Shown: positions 1 to 6,345, counted from the first letter of the stretch. The stretch: DNA of 6,583 nt from Leptolinea sp. UBA5366 (GCA_002407845.1 DHPK01000032.1:199420-206002), one strand, 5' to 3'. The notes: a model not told the origin generated them from the letters alone. A program made the numbers and translations.

Positions 1-688
1 AGAAAACCCACGTCATCAGAATCCAGAACAGCCATTGCAGAAACTTTTTGGGCTCAGACAATACCGCAACCCCTTTCAGCAAAGACCGGACCTTTGGATA
101 GAGAAAAAGTCCAGCTTTCGATTCCGGTTTGATGAACTTTTCAATAAATCGGATAAAAGCTTCTTGGTTTTTGGAGATAAAAAACAAGAATAATAATCCA
201 ACGGCAATCGCTGCCGTCAGGATAATGTAAAGGGTAGAAGAAAAAGCAGCGCCGGAAACAAGCGGAATCGTCATCAGCAGCATGATCAGTGTGATGACCA
301 CATCAAACAAGCGTTCAAGCAGGATGGTCGAAAACACAAACAAAGGACTGCGGTCGATCAGCCCTCCCATAATAACAGCTCTGCCGATCTCCCCTAATCT
401 CAATGGCAGCAGATTCAGCAGATAACCCTGGGTGATTGTCCAAAAACATTGAGACCAAGTTGGCAGGTCAAGCAGCGTGACTTTCCAAGCAAATGCCCGG
501 CAAACGAAAGCAGTGACTTGCAGCACGAATACTACCAGAATTAACTCAATTGAGACGTTCTTAAATGAAGCTGCCAGCTCCTTTAAGTCAATCACAAATC
601 CCAAAATGATAATGATAATTAGGCTGACAAGAATTCCCGGAAGCATTTGTTTCCAGGATGAATTTCCACTCTCAGTTTTTTTGCCCAT
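1..688 (-). CDS. LPG-synthase TM / UPF0104 family flippase-like membrane protein, 3' end cut by window edge
   Basis: The frame is open from an ATG at 688 down to base 1, giving 229 residues; by usual family length (about 300-340) roughly the last third is missing. After a short polar N-terminus the protein is strongly hydrophobic, with likely membrane helices near residues 15-33, 47-65, 83-96, 127-145, 152-171 and 215-229. The family hallmark is clear: GYLLNLLPLRLGEIGRA at 88-104, then STILLERLFDV at 120-130 (the conserved G-E..R and leR..D pattern of the lysylphosphatidylglycerol synthase transmembrane region). Family members include the membrane domain of MprF and stand-alone proteins implicated in moving or modifying lipids and polyprenyl-linked glycans. 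No MprF-like synthase domain is visible in the part seen. The substrate cannot be read from the sequence. It starts six bases after the lepA stop, so it is probably co-transcribed with lepA. The family call is firm; the function is not. Confidence 0.87.
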   Translation of the reverse strand, partial: MGKKTESGNSSWKQMLPGILVSLIIIIILGFVIDLKELAASFKNVSIELILVVFVLQVTAFVCRAFAWKVTLLDLPTWSQCFWTITQGYLLNLLPLRLGEIGRAVIMGGLIDRSPLFVFSTILLERLFDVVITLIMLLMTIPLVSGAAFSSTLYIILTAAIAVGLLFLFFISKNQEAFIRFIEKFIKPESKAGLFLYPKVRSLLKGVAVLSEPKKFLQWLFWILMTWVF

Positions 689-694
689 CAGGCA

Positions 695-2491
695 TTAATC
701 CTCTAACTGCAAAATCGCCATGAATGCTTCCTGCGGGATTTCCACATTTCCAACCATTTTCATGCGTTTTTTACCGCGCTTTTGTTTTTCCAACAGTTTG
801 CGTTTACGCGAAATATCACCGCCATAGCATTTTGCCAGCACGTCTTTGCGCAGCGCTTTAACGTTTGCGCGGGAGATAATCCGCCCGGATGAACTCGCCT
901 GGATGGCTACGTCATACATTTGGCGCGGGATCAGCGCTTTTAGCTTGGTGACCAGCAACTGTCCTTTATGGTAGGCGTCTTCCTTATGCACAATTGTTGC
1001 CAGTGCGTCAACCGGCTCACCGCCGACCAAGACTTCAACTTTAACCAGGTTTCCGGGACGGTATTCAGCCACATGATAATCCATTGAGGCATATCCGCGG
1101 GTGCGGGATTTCAGCTCATCGAAGAAATTTACGATCAACTCTGCCAACGGGATTTCGAAATTGAGCTGAACGCGCTCCGGAGCGGGATAATCCTGATCGA
1201 TAAAAATTCCGCGTCTTTTCCGCACCAGCTCCATGATCGTGCCGTAAAATTCTACAGGTGAAAAAATTTGGAGTTTCATCCACGGTTCGCGGATCTCTTT
1301 GATCGTCGATTCCTCAGGCAGCTGCACAGGTGAATCGATCAAGATGGTTTCGCCGGTTAGCAGCTCCACGTTGTATTCAACCGAAGGCGCAGTCACTACG
1401 ATGTCAAGATCATATTCCCGCTCGAGGCGTTCTTGAATGATCTCCATATGGAACAGTCCGAGGAAACCGCAGCGGAAGCCGAAGTTCAACGCTTGAGAAG
1501 TTTCAGGCTGGAAGTCGAGCGCTGCATCGTTTAACTGTAGCTTTTCGATCGCGTCCCGCAGGCTGTCATAATCTTCGCCTTCTACTGGATAAATACCAGC
1601 AAAGACCATTGGTTTTGCCTTCTGATACCCCGGCAGCATTTTTTCAGCTGGCTTGCTCGCAGAGGTCACTGTGTCCCCGACCCGGCATTCCCGGATAGTC
1701 TTCAATCCGGTGGCTATATAGCCTACCTCACCAGCGCTCAGCTTTTCAACCGGTTTCATCGCGGGTGAAAAAATGCCGATCTCGACTGGTTTTAAGTCAG
1801 CTTTCGTGACCATCATGTGCAGCGTTTGATTGGGCAGAATCTGCCCTTCGCGCACGCGGATGTAGGCGACAACGCCTTTATATGAATCGTATTCTGAATC
1901 GAAAATCAATGCCTGCAGCGGGGCATCTTCATCCCCTTGCGGCGGCGGAACCTGCTTAACGACAGCTTCCAGCACAGCCTCGACATTCAAGCCTTCTTTC
2001 GCTGAAATCCGCGGAATATCGGCCGAATCAACTCCGAGCAGGTTGGATAATTCATCCGCGATCACCTCCGGCTGTGCCGAAGGCAGATCGATTTTATTGA
2101 TCACCGGGATGATCACCAAATCTGACTCAAGTGCGAGATACAGGTTTGCCAGCGTCTGAGCTTCAACGCCTTGCGTGGCATCCACAACCAGCAGCGCCCC
2201 TTCACAGGCTGCCAGTGCCCGGCTGACTTCATAACTGAAGTCTACGTGCCCGGGGGTGTCGATCAGGTTCAGTTCATAATCTTCGCCGTCTTGTGCGCGG
2301 TATGTCATGCGCACAGCGGAGGCTTTGATTGTCACGCCTTTTTCGCGTTCCAGATCCATCGAGTCAAGCACCTGATCCATCATCTGCCGATCCGAAATTG
2401 TTCCAGTCAGCTGAAGCAGCCGATCGGCAAGCGTTGACTTACCATGATCCACATGAGCAATGATACAAAAATTGCGAATTTTTTCTTTCAT
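695..2491 (-). CDS. lepA: Elongation factor 4 (LepA), ribosome back-translocation GTPase
   Basis: A complete 598-residue protein, the usual LepA length. It is a cytoplasmic translational GTPase related to EF-G that binds the ribosome and has been linked to back-translocation, rescue of stalled complexes and 30S assembly. The GTPase domain shows AHVDHGKST (12-20, P-loop), the switch I region EREKGVTIK (48-56), DTPGH (78-82, with the catalytic-type histidine), NKID (132-135) and SAK (163-165). The EF-G-like middle domains follow. The LepA-specific C-terminal domain has the SGRIISR region and a basic tail with YGGDISRKRKLLEKQKRGKKR, ending in QLED. The start at 2491 gives the family-typical N-terminus MKEKIRNFCIIAH; upstream ATGs are out of frame. 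Only a poor Shine-Dalgarno (GGGTCG) precedes it. It is divergent from the amino-acid transporter operon and is followed after six bases by the membrane-protein gene. Nothing looks broken. Confidence 0.98.
   Translation of the reverse strand: MKEKIRNFCIIAHVDHGKSTLADRLLQLTGTISDRQMMDQVLDSMDLEREKGVTIKASAVRMTYRAQDGEDYELNLIDTPGHVDFSYEVSRALAACEGALLVVDATQGVEAQTLANLYLALESDLVIIPVINKIDLPSAQPEVIADELSNLLGVDSADIPRISAKEGLNVEAVLEAVVKQVPPPQGDEDAPLQALIFDSEYDSYKGVVAYIRVREGQILPNQTLHMMVTKADLKPVEIGIFSPAMKPVEKLSAGEVGYIATGLKTIRECRVGDTVTSASKPAEKMLPGYQKAKPMVFAGIYPVEGEDYDSLRDAIEKLQLNDAALDFQPETSQALNFGFRCGFLGLFHMEIIQERLEREYDLDIVVTAPSVEYNVELLTGETILIDSPVQLPEESTIKEIREPWMKLQIFSPVEFYGTIMELVRKRRGIFIDQDYPAPERVQLNFEIPLAELIVNFFDELKSRTRGYASMDYHVAEYRPGNLVKVEVLVGGEPVDALATIVHKEDAYHKGQLLVTKLKALIPRQMYDVAIQASSSGRIISRANVKALRKDVLAKCYGGDISRKRKLLEKQKRGKKRMKMVGNVEIPQEAFMAILQLED
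699..704 (-). promoter_or_regulatory. Ribosome binding site inside the lepA 3' end
   Basis: Read on the minus strand, AGAGGA lies ten bases before the ATG at 688 and within the last codons of lepA. It supports 688 as the start. A nearer ATG at 695, overlapping the lepA stop, is out of frame and closes after a few codons. The arrangement favours translational coupling to lepA. Confidence 0.55.
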
Positions 2492-2503
2492 ATTCGACCC
2501 ATA

Positions 2504-2512
2504 AGTATAACA
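2504..2512 (-). promoter_or_regulatory. Possible extended -10 promoter for lepA
   Basis: On the minus strand the bases read TG-T-TATACT, an extended -10 element (TGn plus a one-mismatch TATAAT). No good -35 box lies 16-18 bases further upstream (GCTGAG at best). Transcription would start near 2497, leaving a leader of only about six bases before the lepA ATG. The match is short and could be chance in an AT-rich stretch. Confidence 0.35.
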
Positions 2513-2564
2513 TTGAATCGATTTCCCTCAGCGACTTCATCACAGGTCAGGACAAAAAAATTGG

Positions 2565-2628
2565 TTGTCATGACTTTTCAAATTTGTCATTTTAACCCCT
2601 TGACTTTATCATGCTAAAGCGCTATCAT
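2565..2628 (+). repeat. Four TNTCAT-type repeats upstream of and within the transporter promoter
   Basis: TTGTCAT occurs at 2565-2571 and again at 2584-2590. TTATCAT is at 2606-2612 and CTATCAT at 2622-2628. Starts are 19, 22 and 16 bases apart. The first copy is part of the 8-base palindrome GTCATGAC (2567-2574). The third copy lies in the promoter spacer just after the -35 box, and the fourth contains the -10 box. The positions suit a repressor, and the operon's last gene encodes a TrpR-like DNA-binding protein. The repeats are short, lie in AT-rich DNA, and the fourth is also explained by promoter function, so the operator reading is inference. Confidence 0.35.
2600..2628 (+). promoter_or_regulatory. 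Sigma-70-type promoter of the amino-acid transporter operon
   Basis: TTGACT (2600-2605) and TATCAT (2623-2628) are separated by exactly 17 bases. Each differs from consensus at one position. The predicted start is near 2635, which gives a leader of about 40 bases before the substrate-binding protein ATG. The leader holds a strong AAGGAG ribosome binding site at 2662-2667, seven bases before the start codon. This is the best promoter match in the window. Confidence 0.78.
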
Positions 2629-2674
2629 ATTGCTACGTTAGAAAAATAAAACAGTTTTTGTAAGGAGCAACATC

Positions 2675-3475
2675 ATGAAAAAGAATTTTTCGGTAATCGC
2701 AATCGTCGTAGTGCTTGCAGCATTGTTCGTTGGCATCCTCTCAGTTCAGGCTGATGGCGTCAAAACGTTGATCGTTGGTTTTGATCAGAACTTCCCGCCC
2801 TATGGCTATGTTGGCGAAGACGGTGAATATACTGGGTATGACCTCGAATTAGCAGCCGAAGCAGCGAAAAGAATGGAACTCGAAATTGTTTATCAGCCAA
2901 TCGACTGGGACGCAAAAGACCTCGAACTCGATTCCGGCACAATTGACTGCATTTGGAATGGTTTCACAATGAATAACCGTGAAGACAAATACACTTGGAC
3001 TGAAGCTTACAAGGGCGCTGGTCAAGTCTTCCTGCTGGCTGCTGACTCAGGCGTAACCGATTATTCCGGACTGAAAGGCAAAGTCGTGGCTGTTCAGACA
3101 GATTCCGCAGGTTTATACGCGATCCAGGATGAAGAAAACAAAGACCTTCTCGACTCATTCAAAGAACTGCTGGTGATCCCTCAGTACAACGAAGCCTTCA
3201 TGGAACTCGAATCAGGTGCAATTGACGCGATCATTCTCGACATCGATGTTGCGAAATATCAAATCGAAGGCAAAGAAGACAAATATCTGATCCTGGATGA
3301 ATTCCTGCAGAAAGAAGAATACGGCGTTGGTTTCAAGCTTGGCAACACCGAACTGCGCGACAAGGTCCAGGTTGTACTTGACGAAATGGCAAAAGACGGC
3401 GTGTTCGCTGAACTGTCAGAAAAATATTTCAGCTATGACTCCTGCATCATGGCAGCTTGTCAGCCGGAAAAATAA
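2675..3475 (+). CDS. Amino-acid ABC transporter substrate-binding protein (family 3)
   Basis: A complete 266-residue extracytoplasmic solute-binding protein of the polar amino-acid type (SBP_bac_3 fold), which captures an amino acid outside the membrane and hands it to the permease. Residues 1-26 look like a signal peptide: KK, a hydrophobic core about 5-23, then VQA before D27. There is no lipobox cysteine, so it is a soluble exported protein or is held by an uncleaved helix. Family landmarks are NFPPYGY (39-45), GYDLELA (54-60), WNGFTMNNRE (94-103; the arginine fits the carboxylate-binding position), VAVQTDSAG (138-146) and DAIILDIDVAKY (184-195; an aspartate fits the amino-group-binding position). 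The exact amino acid cannot be told. Cysteines at 92, 257 and 262 are notable in an exported protein. It is first in the operon, behind a strong promoter and AAGGAG site; the permease follows after a 96-base gap holding a hairpin. Confidence 0.94.
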   Translation: MKKNFSVIAIVVVLAALFVGILSVQADGVKTLIVGFDQNFPPYGYVGEDGEYTGYDLELAAEAAKRMELEIVYQPIDWDAKDLELDSGTIDCIWNGFTMNNREDKYTWTEAYKGAGQVFLLAADSGVTDYSGLKGKVVAVQTDSAGLYAIQDEENKDLLDSFKELLVIPQYNEAFMELESGAIDAIILDIDVAKYQIEGKEDKYLILDEFLQKEEYGVGFKLGNTELRDKVQVVLDEMAKDGVFAELSEKYFSYDSCIMAACQPEK

Positions 3476-3498
3476 CAGCTCTTGCTAAAGTGACTTTT

Positions 3499-3536
3499 TT
3501 CAAGGACGCCAATCAAATTTGAGAGGCGTCCTTGAA
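3499..3536 (+). promoter_or_regulatory. Intercistronic 12-bp stem-loop between binding-protein and permease genes
   Basis: A perfect inverted repeat: TTCAAGGACGCC (3499-3510) pairs with GGCGTCCTTGAA (3525-3536) around a 14-base loop. The loop contains the palindrome TCAAATTTGA (3513-3522). No T-run follows the stem; the T-run (3495-3500) precedes it. It is therefore not a standard intrinsic terminator for the plus strand. A hairpin after the first gene of such operons usually protects the upstream mRNA end or causes partial termination, giving more binding protein than membrane components. That role is inferred here. Confidence 0.7.
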
Positions 3537-3571
3537 TTCTGCAAAAAACAAAACACCGGAAGGAATAAGGA

Positions 3572-4222
3572 ATGACACTGACAACCATACTGAGCAAATT
3601 AGCCGGAGGGATGCTGACCTCCTTCAGCATTTTCTCCTTGACGCTGATCTTCTCACTGCCGCTCGGGCTGCTCGTTGCGCTGGCACGGATGAGCAAAAAC
3701 GCGCTTGTGAAAGGTATCATGCGGATTTACATCTCAATCATGCGGGGAACGCCGCTGATGCTCCAGCTCCTGGTTGTCTATTTTGGCCCTTATTATGTAT
3801 TCGGAATCAAATTGTCCCCGAATTATCGCTACTGGGCAGTCATCATCGCCTTTGTGATCAATTATGCAGCTTATTTCGCCGAAATCTACCGCGGCGGGAT
3901 TGAATCAATTGCTCCGGGGCAATATGAAGCGGCAAAAGTATTAGGATATTCATCGAGCCAAACATTCGTAAAAATCATTCTGCCGCAGGTGATCAAACGC
4001 ATTATCCCTTCCATCACCAATGAAGTGATCACGCTCATTAAAGATACCTCGCTGGCATTTGCAATCGCCGTCACGGAAATGTTCACGATTGCCAAAGCGA
4101 TTGCATCATCCGAAAAAACCTTGATGGCTTACGTCTTTGCCGGGATTTTTTATTATGTTTTCAATTTTATTGTCGCCATGATCATGGAACGAATTGAAAA
4201 GAAACTCAACTATTATCACTAA
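3572..4222 (+). CDS. Amino-acid ABC transporter permease (HisM/GlnP type)
   Basis: A 216-residue integral membrane permease of the polar amino-acid uptake family, normal in length. Likely helices lie near residues 12-38, 61-80, 87-107, 150-172 and 186-206. Family landmarks are RGTPLMLQL (58-66), the cytoplasmic EAA coupling loop YEAAKVLGYSSSQTFVKIIL (118-137) that docks on the ATPase, and the segment KDTSLAFAIAVTEM (157-170). It forms the substrate path across the membrane. Only one permease gene is present, so the transporter is presumably a homodimer of this protein, as in many glutamine-type systems. The chosen start has a GGAAGG ribosome binding site at 3558-3563 and gives a standard N-terminus. 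The ATPase gene follows 11 bases after its stop. A different frame that overlaps its first half is a shadow. Confidence 0.95.
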   Translation: MTLTTILSKLAGGMLTSFSIFSLTLIFSLPLGLLVALARMSKNALVKGIMRIYISIMRGTPLMLQLLVVYFGPYYVFGIKLSPNYRYWAVIIAFVINYAAYFAEIYRGGIESIAPGQYEAAKVLGYSSSQTFVKIILPQVIKRIIPSITNEVITLIKDTSLAFAIAVTEMFTIAKAIASSEKTLMAYVFAGIFYYVFNFIVAMIMERIEKKLNYYH

Positions 4223-4233
4223 AGGAGCAGATC

Positions 4234-4998
4234 ATGGAAGTTTTCAATATCAAACAGGCAAGTAAAACTTTTGACAATAATCTCGACGTATTACAGGGGA
4301 TCGACATCTCTGTCAGCCAGGGCGAAGTCGTTGCAATCATCGGTCCTTCCGGTTCCGGAAAATCAACGCTGCTGCGCTGCGCGACACTGCTTGAAACGAT
4401 GGATTCCGGTGAGTTGAGTTATTCCGGCGAAAAAGCTGCCTGGAATGGGCCGGACGGAAAAACTGTCTATGCGCCTGAGGCGGAACTGAAAAAAATCAAG
4501 AGCAAATTTGGGCTCGTTTTCCAAAACTTTAATCTCTTCCCGCATTATTCTGTCATGAAGAACATCACAGACGCACCGATCTGCGTTCAAAAAAGAGACC
4601 CTAAGGAAGTATTTGCCGAGGCGGACGCCTTGCTGGCTAAAATGGGTATTTCGGATAAAGCGGATGCCTACCCTTATCAGCTTTCCGGCGGTCAGCAGCA
4701 GCGAGTCTCAATTGCACGCGCGCTGGCAATGAACCCTGAAATCTTATTCTTCGATGAACCGACCTCGGCGCTTGATCCAGAGCTGACCGGCGAAATTTTA
4801 AGAGTGATCCGCACGCTGGCGCTTGAGAATATGACGATGGTGATCGTCACGCATGAGATCGAATTCGCCCGCATCGTTGCAGATCGGGTAATTTTCATGG
4901 ATGCTGGTATCATCATTGAAGAAGGAAGCGCAGAACAGCTGATCAATAATCCGGAGAACGCCCGCACAAAAGCATTCCTCAGCCGGCTGCAATTATAA
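4234..4998 (+). CDS. Amino-acid ABC transporter ATP-binding protein (GlnQ/HisP type)
   Basis: A 254-residue cytoplasmic ABC ATPase with every catalytic motif intact: Walker A GPSGSGKST (37-45), Q-loop glutamine 97 in VFQNFNLFPH, signature LSGGQQQR (150-157), Walker B ILFFDE (170-175), D-loop SALD (178-181) and H-loop histidine 207 in THE. The FNLFPH sequence after the Q-loop and the TSALDPE segment are typical of the polar amino-acid importer branch. It would form a dimer that powers the permease encoded just upstream. Residues about 66-90 form a somewhat long stretch between the Walker A region and the Q-loop (EKAAWNGPDGKTVYAPEAEL), seen in some relatives. The ribosome binding site AAAGGAG (4221-4227) overlaps the permease stop codon, and the regulator gene follows 14 bases after its stop, so the genes form one tight operon. 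Confidence 0.96.
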   Translation: MEVFNIKQASKTFDNNLDVLQGIDISVSQGEVVAIIGPSGSGKSTLLRCATLLETMDSGELSYSGEKAAWNGPDGKTVYAPEAELKKIKSKFGLVFQNFNLFPHYSVMKNITDAPICVQKRDPKEVFAEADALLAKMGISDKADAYPYQLSGGQQQRVSIARALAMNPEILFFDEPTSALDPELTGEILRVIRTLALENMTMVIVTHEIEFARIVADRVIFMDAGIIIEEGSAEQLINNPENARTKAFLSRLQL

Positions 4999-5012
4999 AC
5001 AGGGAGGCATTC

Positions 5013-5324
5013 ATGGCATACGAAAGCAAAACCGCAGGTAAAGCCTCAGATGAACTTTTCGAAGCCATTTTGGCGCTGGAAACAGTTGAAGAGTGTTATC
5101 GTTTTTTCGATGATGTTTGTACAATTGGCGAGATGGTCGCAATTGCTCAACGATTCCAGGTTGCAAAGATGCTGAGAAAGAAAGCGACCTTCAACCATAT
5201 TGTGGCTGAAACCGGAGCATCAACCGCGACCATTTCGCGTGTCAACCGCAGCTTGAACTATGGCTCGAATGGCTACAATTTGATTCTTGACCGGCTGGCT
5301 GAATCCGAAAAACCAGAATCTTAA
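5013..5324 (+). CDS. TrpR-superfamily transcriptional regulator, YerC/YecD type
   Basis: A 103-residue all-helical protein matching the YerC/YecD branch of the Trp repressor superfamily in length and sequence. It has the ETVEECYRFFDDVCTIGEM segment (23-41), the AQRFQVAKMLRKK helix (45-57), and the helix-turn-helix HIVAETGASTATISRVNRSL (62-81) followed by NYGSNGYNL. TGASTATISRV is the most distinctive match. The family is thought to bind DNA as a dimer. In enterobacterial TrpR the corepressor is L-tryptophan, but the ligand of this branch is not something I can state. It is last in the operon, 14 bases after the ATPase gene, with an AGGGAGG ribosome binding site (5001-5007). It could regulate the transporter genes upstream, perhaps in response to the imported amino acid. 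That link is inference from position. Confidence 0.93.
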   Translation: MAYESKTAGKASDELFEAILALETVEECYRFFDDVCTIGEMVAIAQRFQVAKMLRKKATFNHIVAETGASTATISRVNRSLNYGSNGYNLILDRLAESEKPES

Positions 5325-5337
5325 CCATCTGTACTAT

Positions 5338-5371
5338 CAGAGACCGTCGCTGACGAACGTCTTTGTTTTTT
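5338..5371 (+). terminator. Rho-independent terminator of the transporter operon
   Basis: CAGAGAC (5338-5344) pairs with GTCTTTG (5359-5365), with one G-U pair. An inner CGTC/GACG stem (5345-5348 with 5352-5355) has a three-base loop, and a three-base bulge (AAC) joins the two parts. Six Ts (5366-5371) follow directly. It starts 13 bases after the regulator stop codon, where the operon should end. Confidence 0.75.
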
Positions 5372-5541
5372 ATCTACCTAAAAGGTTATTTAAGGCTGTT
5401 CTGCTTATTCGTTCCGCAATTATAGTTCCGTACTCCTTTTGCACATTTCTTCTCGTCCAACGCATCACATTTCTTTTATTTCCCCATTTCTTTATCATTC
5501 AACTGCAGCAACTTCTTTCAGAGTGAATTAGTTTTGTCTCT
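5372..5541. other. Pyrimidine-rich non-coding stretch
   Basis: Between the operon terminator and the next promoter there is no convincing gene. The plus strand, especially about 5395-5520, is rich in T and C (runs such as TTTCTTTTATTTCCCC). The one open frame through it begins inside the regulator gene, has no ribosome binding site and crosses the terminator. I see no repeat, tRNA or stable hairpin in it. Confidence 0.5.
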
Positions 5542-5550
5542 TGTTATAAT
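5542..5550 (+). promoter_or_regulatory. Extended -10 promoter of the secreted-protein gene
   Basis: TGTTATAAT is a perfect extended -10 element (TGn followed by consensus TATAAT). No recognisable -35 box lies at the usual distance (AGTGAA at 17 bases), which is tolerated when the TG extension is present. Transcription would start near 5557 and leave a leader of about 70 bases before the ATG at 5626. Confidence 0.6.
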
Positions 5551-5625
5551 TTTCATATACATTTAAACTTCTCGCGTTTTTTCATCAGTATTTGCAAGTT
5601 AGCCTAAAGAAGGGACTGTCTGCTC

Positions 5626-6345
5626 ATGTCAAGGAAAATCCTATCAGTTCTCATCCAATCAGCCGTGTTATTCTTCGTTTTGGTCTCCACATCCGCTGCC
5701 TCTGAACAACCTGCTGCCATCATGGTAAATGGTGATTTGTACATTTGTTCAAAAGTAAATTCCTCAGCCTATTCATCAGACAAAGCGAGTTTCGGATATA
5801 CGCATTCAGTAGAAGGGATGCCCTCAAAAAATGGGGCAGTGAATTTTTATCCAGAAGGGAATCTGCCTTATGCTCAGTGCGAGAATTGTGTCGTGATTCG
5901 AAATGAAAATGAATGGATTTATTGTGAACCCCAACAACCCTCTTACAATGACTTCTCCCAAGCTGTGATCGAAGTAGAATTTGCGTCTGACGAGCTGCTT
6001 AAAAATCCGGATGCATCCATTCGATTTATCGCTGAAGAATCTGAATATCAGGTGAAGGTTACTTTTTCAACCAACGTCAAAGTCCATGACTTCAAAGTGC
6101 TCTCGTTGAATGCCCCGGAAGTCAGCGAAGAAGGGGAAATGAGTTTCAGTAGGACGGAAGAGTTATTTACTTTGGCTGAGCTGGCTCCTGAAAAACCGCT
6201 GGTTGTTGGAATGGTTTTTTGGGGATCCATTCCCAATATGGGAATCTCTTATCTTGATGAAAGCGGAACAGAAAGAATGTATGCGATTAGTTTGAGCGGA
6301 AATGATGGAGAACCGTTTTTGATCGAATCAAATTTCGTCAAATAA
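5626..6345 (+). CDS. Secreted protein of unknown function
   Basis: A 239-residue protein that I cannot assign to a named family. Residues 1-25 are a clear signal peptide (SRK, a hydrophobic core about 6-20, then STSAAS with likely cleavage around 24-26), so it is exported. The mature protein seems to have two parts. Residues 28-100 begin AAIMVNGDLYICS and hold four cysteines (41, 85, 88, 100), including a CENC pair, and end in the short strand NEWIYCE. Residues 105-239 are predicted beta-rich, with FKVLSL, LFTLAELAPEKPLVVGMVFW and GISYLDESGTERMYAISLSG. Both parts recall the layout of small exported hypothetical proteins found in Firmicutes, but that is memory, not a search. The start has AAGGGA (5610-5615) ten bases upstream. 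The gene is alone on its transcript, has its own promoter, and lies apart from the transporter operon. The reading frame is intact. Confidence 0.8.
   Translation: MSRKILSVLIQSAVLFFVLVSTSAASEQPAAIMVNGDLYICSKVNSSAYSSDKASFGYTHSVEGMPSKNGAVNFYPEGNLPYAQCENCVVIRNENEWIYCEPQQPSYNDFSQAVIEVEFASDELLKNPDASIRFIAEESEYQVKVTFSTNVKVHDFKVLSLNAPEVSEEGEMSFSRTEELFTLAELAPEKPLVVGMVFWGSIPNMGISYLDESGTERMYAISLSGNDGEPFLIESNFVK

Noticed and set aside
477..698. Plus-strand open frame of 73 codons opposite the membrane-protein gene
   Set aside because: It is antisense to a frame with a clear family signature, has no ribosome binding site, and its translation looks like no protein.
2171..2437. Plus-strand open frame of 88 codons inside lepA
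   Set aside because: Antisense to the conserved GTPase domain of LepA; a coding-bias shadow.
3495..3536. Intrinsic terminator reading of the hairpin after the binding-protein gene
   Set aside because: The T-run precedes the stem on the plus strand, and on the minus strand the stem is followed by As, so neither direction gives the stem-then-T layout.
3532..3903. Plus-strand open frame of 123 codons overlapping the permease
   Set aside because: It starts in the intercistronic hairpin, lacks a ribosome binding site, and overlaps the permease, which carries all family motifs.
5287..5526. Plus-strand open frame of 79 codons after the regulator
   Set aside because: It begins out of frame inside the regulator gene, reads through the intrinsic terminator, and owes its hydrophobic residues to the pyrimidine-rich tract.
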